From the NCBI RefSeq assembly GCF_000835495.1, contig NW_015622546.1, forward strand, positions 3,652,955-3,716,954: a stretch of DNA of 64,000 nt, written 5' to 3'. The stretch comes from Cladophialophora immunda. Its lineage: Eukaryota; Ascomycota; Eurotiomycetes; Chaetothyriales; Herpotrichiellaceae. The translations under genes were made by a program, and so were the position numbers. Positions 11,877 to 21,558 of this stretch are shown piece after piece. How positions within the stretch are numbered: the stretch's first letter is position 1; the number at the start of each line of letters is the position of its first letter. The notes under the pieces are model-generated. The model saw only the letters and a list, made by a program, of their open reading frames with translations, searched no databases and was not told where the DNA came from.

Positions 11877-13691
11877 ATGCGCGGCTCTTTTCTGTCGCTG
11901 CCGGCCACGCTGGCCATCTTACTCCTCAGCACGCTCACCATTGCTTACCGACCCCTCCAATTCGTCAAGCACACGGGCCAGTCAGGCCGCGCTGATCAGG
12001 CTTTCAGTATGGTCAACTACTTCAACGAGACGACGCAACAGTCCGACCTCTATGTCCATATGTGGATGTTCCGGTACAAGTCCTCCAACAAGGGTTGGGC
12101 CTCCTTGGGGCTGGGTCCGCGGATGAAAGGCGCCCTGATGTTCATCATCTACGGTGATCCCAACTCTGAGGATAAAGGCATGACCTTGACGGTGAGGACC
12201 GTGGACGGCCATCACCCTCCCCGACCTACGGATGAGATGAAGGAGTTTTACAGCGGCGATGTTCCCGAGGTGGAAGTGGTGACGGCTCATTTCGAGGACT
12301 ACACCGGCGACTGGTACTCGGAGCAAATGCAAGCAAAGCCCTCGCATCTGGGCATAGCCGATTTCATCGTCCGCGGATACGACAGATGGGGCGCCGCCGA
12401 ACTTGGGGTCAGTAACGAAACCACGAAACAAGCCATGATCTGGAGTTCCAATTTTCGACAAGACTTTGAAGGCGACTTCTCCGTTGATAGAGCCATCGAC
12501 ATGCACCAGTTTGGTCTGGGGTTCGGGTTTTTGTGGGTGGATCTTCTGAATGCGAGGAGCGACGTCGCATTTTTTGGCGCCATCAATGAATTGAACGATC
12601 ATACTGGCATCAGTGAGACGGCAGAGCCCAAGCCGCCGACGGAGGACGAGTTGAAGAAAGGGGATGAGATCATCGCGGCACAGATTGGCGGTGGCAGCAC
12701 AAGTGAGGTTGACAATGGAACTGGTGAGGGCGACTCGAAAGAGGCGGTACCAGAAGACTCTGGGGATAAAGCAGCAGACGAGTCGACTCCTCCTGCCACA
12801 GATGCGACTCCCGATTCCGATACTACTACACCTGGAGCGGACGACGGCAGTAAGGTCGAGGAGCCTGTCAAGTCGGTCAAGCAGTGGAACATCAGGTCAA
12901 TGATGTGGTATGTATATCGCCGCCCGTACATCCCCGCTCTCCCATGGATGTTCTATACCCATATTCCACTCCCCCTTTCGAGCACCACTAATCATCTACT
13001 TTACAATCACAGGCACCTCCACGGCTTCTTCATGACCATCCCTTTCGTCGTCGGCTACCCCTTGGCGGTCTACCTCCTCCGCTCTCCGCGCACGAGCGCG
13101 GCAGGGACGGCGTTCAACTACCACTGGACGGTCAACTCTCTGTCGTCCATCTCCGTCTCCATCGGCGCGCTGATCGGCTTCGTGAACTCCCGCTCCATCT
13201 CCATCACTCACCAGTACATCGGCATTCTCATTGTCTGCGCCCTGACTGTCCAGCTCGTTCTGGGCTGGCGACACCACGTCGTGTTCGTCGCGACCGGCGG
13301 CCGCAAGACCTGGATGAGCACCGTCCATGTCATCTTGGGCCGCGTCGTCTTCCCTGTGGGCATTATCAACGTCGTCTCAGGCCTCATGCTGCGACACTAC
13401 GGCTGGCCAGTCATCTCGCTCTGCATTGCACTGGCCGTGGTTGAGGTGGTTGTCTTGACCCTCGTGGTGGGCCAGGCGAGGAAGAGGAGGCCCGGCGCTA
13501 TGCAAAAGGGCCCCACGGCACCGACGGCCGACGAGGCAGAGGAGTACTTCCAACTCGGCGGCGACGATGACGACGAATTCAGCGACGACGACGACGACGA
13601 GACCGGCAGGTTGAACGCCGAGGAGAGGGTCAAGAAGGAAGCGGAGCGCGATGAGCAAAGGAAGAAGTTGGCCAAGTTGGATCGTGTGTAG
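11877..13691 (+). CDS. DOMON-cytochrome b561 membrane protein
   Basis: Exons 11877-12907 and 13013-13691 give 569 residues. The intron is 105 nt, divisible by three and without stops, so it can be mistaken for coding; splicing joins RSMMW to HLHGFFM. A signal peptide (about 1-22) is followed by a DOMON domain (about 30-235), an acidic/Thr-rich linker (about 245-335) and a b561-type membrane domain (about 345-510) with the His residues expected for haem (HLHGFF, SITHQYIG, WRHHVVF). The C-terminus is highly acidic (DDDDEFSDDDDDE). The architecture matches fungal DOMON/b561 proteins thought to move electrons across secretory or plasma membranes. The partner and electron donor are unknown. Confidence 0.85.
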   Translation: MRGSFLSLPATLAILLLSTLTIAYRPLQFVKHTGQSGRADQAFSMVNYFNETTQQSDLYVHMWMFRYKSSNKGWASLGLGPRMKGALMFIIYGDPNSEDKGMTLTVRTVDGHHPPRPTDEMKEFYSGDVPEVEVVTAHFEDYTGDWYSEQMQAKPSHLGIADFIVRGYDRWGAAELGVSNETTKQAMIWSSNFRQDFEGDFSVDRAIDMHQFGLGFGFLWVDLLNARSDVAFFGAINELNDHTGISETAEPKPPTEDELKKGDEIIAAQIGGGSTSEVDNGTGEGDSKEAVPEDSGDKAADESTPPATDATPDSDTTTPGADDGSKVEEPVKSVKQWNIRSMMWYVYRRPYIPALPWMFYTHIPLPLSSTTNHLLYNHRHLHGFFMTIPFVVGYPLAVYLLRSPRTSAAGTAFNYHWTVNSLSSISVSIGALIGFVNSRSISITHQYIGILIVCALTVQLVLGWRHHVVFVATGGRKTWMSTVHVILGRVVFPVGIINVVSGLMLRHYGWPVISLCIALAVVEVVVLTLVVGQARKRRPGAMQKGPTAPTADEAEEYFQLGGDDDDEFSDDDDDETGRLNAEERVKKEAERDEQRKKLAKLDRV

Positions 13692-14569
13692 ATGGTCCAT
13701 GGACGAGGGTACACGACATACGGAGGAAAAATTCATTTTGGGATGTAATTTCTTAACAAATACAAGGGCTAGATTAGGTGGTTTACTGAGAGAGAGAGTG
13801 TGTGTGTGAGGAAAGGGACCGGACGTTGTCAAGAGGGCCTGGGGGTTCGTTCTACATTTGAGCACTATTCTGGAAAAGGACACAGTGGATAAATGAAGGT
13901 GATGTTCATCAATGAATGGTATTTCGAGACATCCTTGATTCTCCCTCCGCATGCATCTGGTCATGACCCCAGGCTCTACCATATGATCCTCATGGCCATG
14001 GCATTGTCTATACGTTATTGTTCAATGCACTACCACACCACACCACTCCACTCCAGAGTCCTTTTGTACTGGGCACTGTCGTATGTGGTATATGGCATGC
14101 GGTATTGTCCATATATGGGTGCATATATCTTGTACCTAGGTATCGACCGGAAAACGATATGGCGAGTACCTAGGTACTCCGTATACCGCGGGAAGTTGCT
14201 GCTTGGGCACTCGGAATGATCGGAAAGGCTTCAGGGCTGTCTGAGCATGTTCTCGGCGTGCATGGCTAGTTTACAAAGGTGCCCTCACATCACGGTTGAT
14301 CGCCTAGCTGTGTTATTGCGAAGAGGCAGTTGTTCCCATTACGAAGACGAGGCTGCGAATGTGGGAAATGCGGCCAACGTCCAGACGAGACAAGAATGCT
14401 TCTCGAACAAAGTTGTTGAACCGTTCTGTCGTCGTCGACGCGCTACGCCCGAATCCAACCCCACAAATTGCATAGCAGAAACAGAGTGCCCGCTCATTTC
14501 TCTCGAGATAGACACCGGTCGTTTCCTTCGTTTCAGACGTGAATCTATGTGCATTCGTGGCATCTTTCG
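13692..14569. other. Convergent intergenic region with palindromes
   Basis: Lies between two convergent genes. It carries a GT/GA microsatellite (about 13788-13808) and two AT-flanked palindromes: TACCTAGGTA at 14133-14142 and the perfect 16-bp gagtacctaggtactc at 14164-14179. No gene is supported. Confidence 0.5.
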
Positions 14570-15559
14570 TCATAGGCCACCCACGATCTCCCTCCACTGC
14601 GGTATGAAATCGCCCACAAAGTACGTGCCCCATAAAGTCCCAGCGGCGATGAAGAGCCCGCTCAGCTTCTCCGTCCACGTATGAAACCAAATAGCCGTCA
14701 TCATGAGCATCCAAAAATCAAGCACAACCACAGCATATAGAAAGTATCTCGACCATATCCGCACCATCGCCACGGATTCCGACTCCCAGCCCCCGACTGC
14801 CTTGCGCTCTTCCTCGGTCATATCGTGGGCCACCGCCGCGGCGGCTCGAGGCGAAACGGACGGATGCGCAGATTCCCGGTCGGCGATGTAGATTTCGTAG
14901 AGAAGGAAGGCCGAGGAGAGAGCGAGCATGAATACATGGCCTGAGATGTCGTGTCCGCCGCGCCATTCTCCGCCAGCAGCTTTACATGCGGGGCCCGATG
15001 CGATCGTGGTCATGTCCATCGCTTCTTTCAGCCCGGTGGTGTTTATCAATTGAGGCTCACAGTGACCGCCGGTGATGGTGAAACTTCGATCGACAAGCGC
15101 GGGACCAAAGCACCACTGTGTGGTCAGAAACCATGAAATGGTAACTAGGCCATAGCGTAAAGTCGATTGTACGTAATGTTTGAGCGCACTGGCTGGGGGT
15201 GGTCGAGTGGTGATTTGAAGAAGTACGAAGGCCAGAGTTGTCCAAAACCAGCCAAACTTCACAAAGTATACATTGATTATGTTGCGCTTTCCGGCAAAAT
15301 AGTTTGTCGAATGAAAGTGCGGGACGTTTAGGTCGGAGGTGATCCCTGGAGCGAGTGATTCGGCGGGTGGAGGACTGGCGACTGGGGAGAGGAAGGCGAA
15401 AAGCGATCCCAGAGCGAGGACGACGGGGTAGACGAGGAGGAGGTAGGCCGACGGTCTGTGCCGCGTAGAAGTCATTGAGCTAGAGGTAGCTGGCTGCGTG
15501 CGTTCTTGTTGCTTTTCCTGAGTTGCAGTTATTCGGCCGTTGCGTTGCACCGCAGGCAT
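14570..15559 (-). CDS. FIT2/Scs3-like fat storage-inducing membrane protein
   Basis: Single exon, 329 residues with about six membrane segments. The family hallmark GGHDISGHVFML (H203 in the first His position) and a second His in MMTAIWFHTWTEKLSG match the two active-site His residues known in FIT proteins. FIT2 is an ER acyl-CoA diphosphatase needed for lipid droplet budding; yeast Scs3 and Yft2 are homologues. A conserved WCFGP segment precedes the GGHC loop. The start is uncertain: a second Met 28 codons in (MTSTRHRPS) begins closer to the first membrane segment and may be the real start. It is divergent from the Bcs1-like gene over 1.5 kb, so co-regulation is not implied. Confidence 0.85.
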   Translation of the reverse strand: MPAVQRNGRITATQEKQQERTQPATSSSMTSTRHRPSAYLLLVYPVVLALGSLFAFLSPVASPPPAESLAPGITSDLNVPHFHSTNYFAGKRNIINVYFVKFGWFWTTLAFVLLQITTRPPPASALKHYVQSTLRYGLVTISWFLTTQWCFGPALVDRSFTITGGHCEPQLINTTGLKEAMDMTTIASGPACKAAGGEWRGGHDISGHVFMLALSSAFLLYEIYIADRESAHPSVSPRAAAAVAHDMTEEERKAVGGWESESVAMVRIWSRYFLYAVVVLDFWMLMMTAIWFHTWTEKLSGLFIAAGTLWGTYFVGDFIPQWREIVGGL

Positions 15560-17058
15560 GGTAGAAGGGAAGAGAGAGGACTGCAGGGCGGAGGACAGCA
15601 GAATGTCAGCTAGGGCTCAACATGACCTTTTTCAAACAATTCCAGGAGTGAAGAGAGGTGTCCACAAGATGAGTACGGTGGCAGTCAAGGCGAGACAAGA
15701 GGCAGAGGCAGAGGCGATGACGGGTGCAGAAGGAAAAGAATGAAGGCCCGAAGCTGTTTGGGCCAAATGACGTCAATCTCTTCGAAACGCCGCCCAGGTG
15801 TTTTGTTTGTCCAGGATAAAGTCAGCCTTGACCTTTACAGAGTACACTTTCTACACTTTAAAACGCATTGCGGCCGTGTCCTTGTTTCCTTCTCCCCTTT
15901 TTCGGACTATTGCTGCGTTTACCACGGTTTCCCTATATGTCTCTCAGCCGTTCCATGCTCGCCGGATTCTCTCCCACTTGCCACACCCTCGATGTCGGCC
16001 CCACGTAACTGAGTTGGAACTGCGATCCAGGTTGAATGGGAAGAAGAGGAGTTGTGGTCATACACTGCGGAGTTGAGATCATCTGGCGAGAGACACAGGG
16101 AGACGTGGAAGTGAATCAAAGATAGCCTGGACTGCGGCAAAAGACGCTTCTTGCATCACCATGTCCTTGGGCTTGAGGACAATGTCGGCTCCATGATGGA
16201 GATATACATTCAAAATGGCAGCAAGAAGATGTGCAGGTGTTCGGCGTCGATTGCTACCAAAGCATATCCATGGCTCTGACTTCGCACTCGGCCTTCTTTC
16301 TGCCTCATTTCCTTTGGATACATGCCGTTGAGACAACAGATCTGCGAGTTCTCGCCCTCAAGCGGTTCCCTCTAGGCGCGCCACTTGGACTGTGGCGCAA
16401 GGCATTGACGAGGCTGATTGGATTCTCCGTACTGAGTAGGCCGTTCGTGACTCTTGCATTTCGACCCGGCCGCGTCTCTCGCCACTCCTTGTTAAGATAT
16501 GGCGGTAGATGCTGTTAGTATTTTGTATGCCTTGTGTGCCTTACTTCCTACTCGGCTCCACAGAGCGACATGGTCTCTCTCGCATGCCCAATCAGCGACT
16601 TCAAGATCCATGTCTGGTGCTGTGCTGCCTGCGCCCGCTCATCCATCGGGATAGCGCTCGTACCCTGGAGATTAATCTGCAGTTGACTGGTTCGGGTCTC
16701 ACGCACAGCCGGTGACAGACCTGTATGCCCTTGTATGCCATGCAGGAGGTCTGCCATCTATGACAGGACCGAGCAGATTGTTTAGATCGCAGGGTCTGAA
16801 TCCACCATCGAAGAAAACCATGTCCAACGGACTCGGTAGTCGCAGGTCTACAGCAGGCAGAAAGTGAATACGTCTGATTGAATTTTCAGCTTACCAGTGT
16901 TGTGTCGCCTTACAAATCTGCTGGACGGCTTCACCGCATGGTCGCCTTGGTTTCGTATTCACTTTGTGAGACACTGACTTTGCATATCAGCTGCTAGAGA
17001 CCACCAGGGCCATCGACCGTATCTCTGCGACAAACGACTTCACACCTCCGGTTCGAAA
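15560..17058. other. Divergent intergenic region
   Basis: About 1.5 kb between the FIT-like gene (-) and the Bcs1-like gene (+). Short open frames on both strands around 16079-16518 have no recognisable motif. I see no tRNA, repeat array or mobile element remnant. Confidence 0.45.
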
Positions 17059-19111
17059 ATGGACCTCCAACGAGCAAGGAAGGCTGTTGTGTCGGGTAGC
17101 AGCAGCCTTGTCGACCTCCCCGAATACATCATCACTTCGTTTGTCCCTGGAGCACGGCCGTTGCTAGACAAACATCCATCCTTCTTCCGCTTCTTCGGTG
17201 TCCTCCTGGCCCTGTACTACTTTGGCCCCGTCGCTCGGTTGAAATCACTATGGTCTCAATTCTCGTCCGTCATCGTCGCCACCATCAATATCTCGTCTGA
17301 AGAAGACCTTTTCGGCTACCTGACTGCCTACCTGTCAGAGCGCAAAACCCTCCGCGCAGACCAGGTCTTGAATGCCGTGTCCAACAACTCGCAGGACAAC
17401 GGCCGGCGAAGAAATCGCCGTCATGAGCCAGACGTCGAGGAGACCAGGCGGGCTAATGAAACCCCCAAAATCAAGTACGAGCAAGGCCAGGGCTTGCAAT
17501 TGTTCGTCCACAAGGGCAAGCTCTTCTTCTGTAGTCGCAAATACGGCGAGGGCCACACTTACTACGGAAATCGTTACAAGAGAATGGAAATCATCTCTCT
17601 ATCGTGCCTGGGTCGCTCAACGCAACCTATCAAGGACCTGATTGAACATGTCTACTACTTGAACAAGGCCAAAGAACGCTCATTGACTATTATTCGACGG
17701 CCCTACAGAGGGGGCCAGACATGGAGCCGAGTCACCTCAAAACCCCGGAGAGCACTCGACACGGTGATACTGGAAGCGGAGCAAAAGGAACAGGTTATCG
17801 AAGACGTGGCCGAGTACATGGACGAAGCAACCATGAATTTCTATGCCAATCACGGTATCCCTTACCGACGTGGGTATCTTTTCCACGGCCCGCCCGGAGT
17901 CGGCAAGACATCATTCGCACTTGCGCTGGCTTCCAACTTCAATCTCGACGTATATAACCTTTCGTTGCTCGACAACGACCTGACAGACTCGGATCTTATT
18001 TCGCTTCTCAATCAGCTCCCAGGCCGGTCGTTATTGTTGTTGGAAGACATTGACACCGCAGGTCTGAACAGAAAAGGAGGGAAGTCCACCACGTCATCGC
18101 GAAGTTGGAATAGTCGGCGTGTGAGGCTACCTCCTCGTGACCCTGACGATTATGATGTCGACAACGACGAAGAAGGCGGCTCTGCCTCGCGGGTCACGCT
18201 GAGTGGGTTGCTCAATGCCATCGATGGTGTGGCCGCGCCGGAGGGCCACGTTTTGATCATGTAAGTCTATCCCATACCACTTCTAGTATTGAAGCAGTAA
18301 GAAACAACTTTGCTAACCGTGCTGATAAAGGACGACCAACAAACCGAACGAACTCGACGACGCGCTCGTGCGGGCAGGCCGGATCAGCGTGAGGGTGGGA
18401 TTCAGGAATGCCAGCAAAAGGCAGGCAGAGGAGATATTCTTGAGGATGTACTTGGATTTGCCGACCGGCTCAAGCTTGAGAGGGATCGAGGAGGCAGCAG
18501 CAGCAGCAGCAGCAGCAGCCACCAACACGGCCACTGCTCCCGCGCCTTCGTCTGACAGCGATACGGAAAAGAGGAACCTCGAACTGCCCGATGACATGGA
18601 AACTGCGCGCCTCCGTGGTTTGGCGCAGAAATTTGCCTCGCTCATCCCCGAAGGCGACTTCTCGCCCGCAGACCTCCAAGACTACCTTCTCATCCACAAG
18701 AAGGACCCGGAGGAAGCGCTGGACGAGCTGCCCCAGTGGATGGAAAAGATCTACGAGGAGAGGAAGAGGAAGGAGGAGGAGAAGGAGGAGGAAAGAGAAG
18801 GGAAGAGGGAGAAGAACCGGGAGGAAAGAAGGCGGTTTAGGGAGGAGGTCAAGAGGGCCGTGAAGGGCGTGGAGGGCGATGAAGATGAGGATGAGGATCG
18901 GGATGACGCTGACGACAAGAGCAAAAGGAAGAACGGGGAAGAGGACAGCAAGGAAAAGGAAATGGGAGAGGAAAGAGATGGATCTACGGGTGGTGATGGT
19001 GGCCATGAGAACGCCGAGGACAAGGACGTTGACACTGGCGCCGACGCTGACAGCGACAAATCTGGCCAGAAGAGCGGCACCGCCCAGGAGGAAAACCGCA
19101 ACAATGCTTAG
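17059..19111 (+). CDS. Bcs1-like AAA ATPase with charged C-terminal tail
   Basis: Exons 17059-18260 and 18331-19111 give 660 residues. A BCS1 N-terminal domain (about 45-250, with one membrane segment near 48-65) is followed by an AAA module: Walker A GPPGVGKT at 277-284, Walker B LLLLEDIDTA, and the second region of homology TTNKPNELDDALVRAGRI split by the intron. The tail has a poly-Ala run encoded by a GCA repeat and a long Lys/Glu-rich segment (about 545-640), predicted coiled or disordered. True Bcs1 inserts the Rieske protein into mitochondrial complex III. Filamentous fungi carry many divergent paralogues like this one, and the extra tail argues against the housekeeping orthologue. Confidence 0.85.
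18494..18519 (+). repeat. GCA trinucleotide repeat encoding poly-Ala
   Basis: An uninterrupted run of GCA codons inside the Bcs1-like gene, in frame as alanine. It lies in the loop after the AAA core, where length variation would be tolerated. Confidence 0.85.
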
Positions 19112-19711
19112 ACCGCAGAGAAGAACGACATACACACATAAACCGCGCCCCAAAGCCCTACATGATTAGCTCTTTATTACTCAACCAGCATGCCTGCTAG
19201 ACCTGATCCATTGGCCCCCCTCGCCCTTTCTGTCTCGCGTTATATTGAATTCGATTTGATCGCCAAGTGCATGGCAGAGCCTCGCCATTCTCAGCGCTAG
19301 AATCGAAGCGATGGAAGGAATTTGAGGAAAAGGGCGAGTGCTCAAATATACACTCAGTGGCACTCGCACCGGCACCGGCATCTTGAGTTCCAGGAATGTT
19401 GGATTTTGGTTAGAGTCTCGCCGGGAGGCCTGCATACATCACAATAGAGGAATAATCGAAGGGCGACGAAGTCGTGGAGTTTGCTTGGAACCTCGGATAG
19501 AGAGTACTGCATATTTTTGCAACGTCTGCCTGATGTCAGACGATGTAGAACTGATTCCTTGGTCTCAGGCCCATCATTCACTACAGACTGGACGAGTCGA
19601 CTCATCTAGCCACCTATCTTCCAACCGCTTCTTGTCCCTGAGAATCCCCCAGAAGCTCCATTTCCGCTGTCGTCCGCACAGGTGAAACTGCATCTCGCTC
19701 AGCCTATGACA
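19112..19711. other. Convergent intergenic region
   Basis: Six hundred bases between the 3' ends of the Bcs1-like and Dfg10-like genes. No gene or repeat is supported. Confidence 0.5.
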
Positions 19712-20662
19712 TTAGTACACAAATGGGATCATTCTCCATCTCTTGATGATCTCCCACGCCCTGTCAGGGAATTTTGCCCGAAGCCATTTCTTCGTCCCGT
19801 CAGCCGTCACACCGAGGTTCACCGTAACGAAGACCAGCGCGCAGAAGAGTGTCCAGTTTACCGACAGTATTGCTGGTTTCTGATTGTCATCACGACGCTG
19901 ATGGTGATCTTGTCGGGGAGGCGCGTCTAGGAAGGAGAGGCTCAGGTAAATGAGACATTCGGCCGTATAGTGTGGTGCGACCACCCATCGGAACGCATAT
20001 TTTTCGGGTAAGGTGTATTTCTTCAGGTTCGACAGGTACCGGTGATAGAGATTCTGCCGGTCACTGGCCCAGAAGAAGAGGAACGTCCAGGCCAGAGTCT
20101 TGGCCGTCCATAGAATACTCCCTTGATTCCTGTCTGGGCTGGTCGTCTGAGCTTGACTGTGGTTGACGTCGAGATGCTCAACCCAGATGGCCATGTTTGT
20201 GACCATGTAAAATGCCATGCCAATGGCATAGTGGCCAATCCACATTCGCGAGTTACTCTGTTGAGCAAGCACGAGACATTCAACCAGCCGCCGACAACCT
20301 TGAAGCAGCATCAACATCGAACAAAAAAGAGGGATGTCCATGGCCTGGCCCTCGATCGTCCCTGCATAGTGATGGAAAGTGAATAGACAAGCCAATGAGC
20401 ATGTAACGGACAGTACGTAGAAGTGAGTGAACCATGCATGAGGAACCGTGAGAGTGGCAACGCAGTCCAGAAAGTGGCCGCCTATCGAAGGCTCGTCCTG
20501 CTTTGTGGATTTGTTTCTCTCTTTACTGCGGGCGTGGTCTCCCGCACGCGCTCCGTACGCGAGGAATCGGCCTCCGAGGGCAGGAATTAGGCGAACGGCG
20601 AGGATTGCCAGACTGCTGAGGAGGTAGAAGGCTTTGATCGCCCGAATGGCCAGAGGGAGCAT
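19712..20662 (-). CDS. Polyprenal reductase (Dfg10/SRD5A3 family)
   Basis: Single exon, 316 residues, about six membrane segments. The steroid 5-alpha-reductase C-terminal domain is recognisable: SNLKKYTLPEKYAFRWVVAPHYTAECLIYL and the ending KFPDRAWEIIKRWRMIPFVY, which are typical of the Dfg10/SRD5A3 branch. The conserved His and Glu of APHYTAE are present. This branch reduces polyprenal on the way to dolichol, needed for protein N-glycosylation at the ER; Dfg10 is also tied to filamentous growth in yeast. The start chosen (MLPLAIRAIKAF) fits the short N-terminus of the family. A small insertion rich in His, Gln and Arg (about 255-270) is unusual but lies in a loop. Confidence 0.87.
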   Translation of the reverse strand: MLPLAIRAIKAFYLLSSLAILAVRLIPALGGRFLAYGARAGDHARSKERNKSTKQDEPSIGGHFLDCVATLTVPHAWFTHFYVLSVTCSLACLFTFHHYAGTIEGQAMDIPLFCSMLMLLQGCRRLVECLVLAQQSNSRMWIGHYAIGMAFYMVTNMAIWVEHLDVNHSQAQTTSPDRNQGSILWTAKTLAWTFLFFWASDRQNLYHRYLSNLKKYTLPEKYAFRWVVAPHYTAECLIYLSLSFLDAPPRQDHHQRRDDNQKPAILSVNWTLFCALVFVTVNLGVTADGTKKWLRAKFPDRAWEIIKRWRMIPFVY

Positions 20663-21554
20663 CAGGGTCTCTCGACCGTCCGTGTCTGGCTACGGACTGG
20701 CGGAATTTGTGTTGCAGAGCTCGGACTTCATGCAGGAGAATTCAAAAGTACGCCAATGTTGGCTTTGGCATCTTGCTCTTGCGCTTGCTGACTTTTTGCA
20801 GATCAGAAACGCGGTCGCACACGGCGCAGAACAGGCGATTCTGGGAGCACCGGCCCGCTCGGGGAAGTCAAAGCAAACAATACGAGAGACAGCAGATGGC
20901 GGATACAGGGGAGGGCTGGCGTGACTCGCAGTCGTAGTGGATGGTCCTCCAAGAGACGAAATCTGGTTCGAGAAGAGATGGAAATTGGGCTCCTGATCAA
21001 AGATCCGTTGGGCGCCGGAAGGTTCTGCCATGGGCCCCTCCGACTGGCTGTGATTAAGCTTGGGGGGCCTGTGATAAGTGCCTTGTTTCTAGTAGGGAGG
21101 CGAGCCGTAGGCGGCAGGTAAGAGGCCTGGAACTATGAGTGGGGGGAGCCACCAATGCCAATTTGAGCCCCCCGGGCCTCTGGGGCAACTTCGTCTCACG
21201 TGAACAAGATCTGCAAGCCAACAAGACTTGGAGTCGAAATCGAGTTTCGTCTCTCCCGTCTCTTGGGCTTGTGTTTCTGTGCTTCACAATGTGGTGAACC
21301 CATCAAAACGCCCACCCAGACAAGACCCTTCATCTCCCTGCGCCGGGTCAGAACTCCTTCCATAACGTCAACCTTCATCCACAGCTTTGAGACGCTATCG
21401 CCCGCCCGGGAGACCACATCTGTTGACCTTCACCGCCGCAGCCCGTCAACACCTGCTGCCCCAGCCTCCCACTCTATCCGCAACGCCCAATCTTCCGTCC
21501 AAAACGGCAAACGACACCTTCCATGGTAATAATGAAGAGGAGGCGACCATCGTT
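20663..21554. other. Divergent promoter between the Dfg10-like and Hos4-like genes
   Basis: About 0.9 kb. Open frames run into the Hos4-like gene without a stop from 21387, but no ATG precedes 21555 in that frame. A short upstream ORF at 21523-21558 overlaps the start. Confidence 0.5.
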
Positions 21555-21558
21555 ATGA
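21523..21558 (+). promoter_or_regulatory. uORF whose stop overlaps the Hos4-like start (ATGA)
   Basis: An 11-codon frame starting ATG GTA ATA ATG at 21523 ends with TGA at 21556-21558, which overlaps the main ATG at 21555-21557 as ATGA. Such an arrangement allows ribosomes that finish the short ORF to reinitiate at the main start. An alternative is that 21526 (GTAATA) is a 5' splice site in the leader. Confidence 0.45.

Noticed and set aside
12908..13012. In-frame coding through the DOMON-b561 intron
   Set aside because: The 105-nt segment has a GTATGT donor and CACAG acceptor, and its removal gives the conserved MMWHLHGFF join.
16079..16518. Possible small genes between the FIT-like and Bcs1-like genes
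   Set aside because: Short frames on both strands, no family resemblance and no splice continuation.
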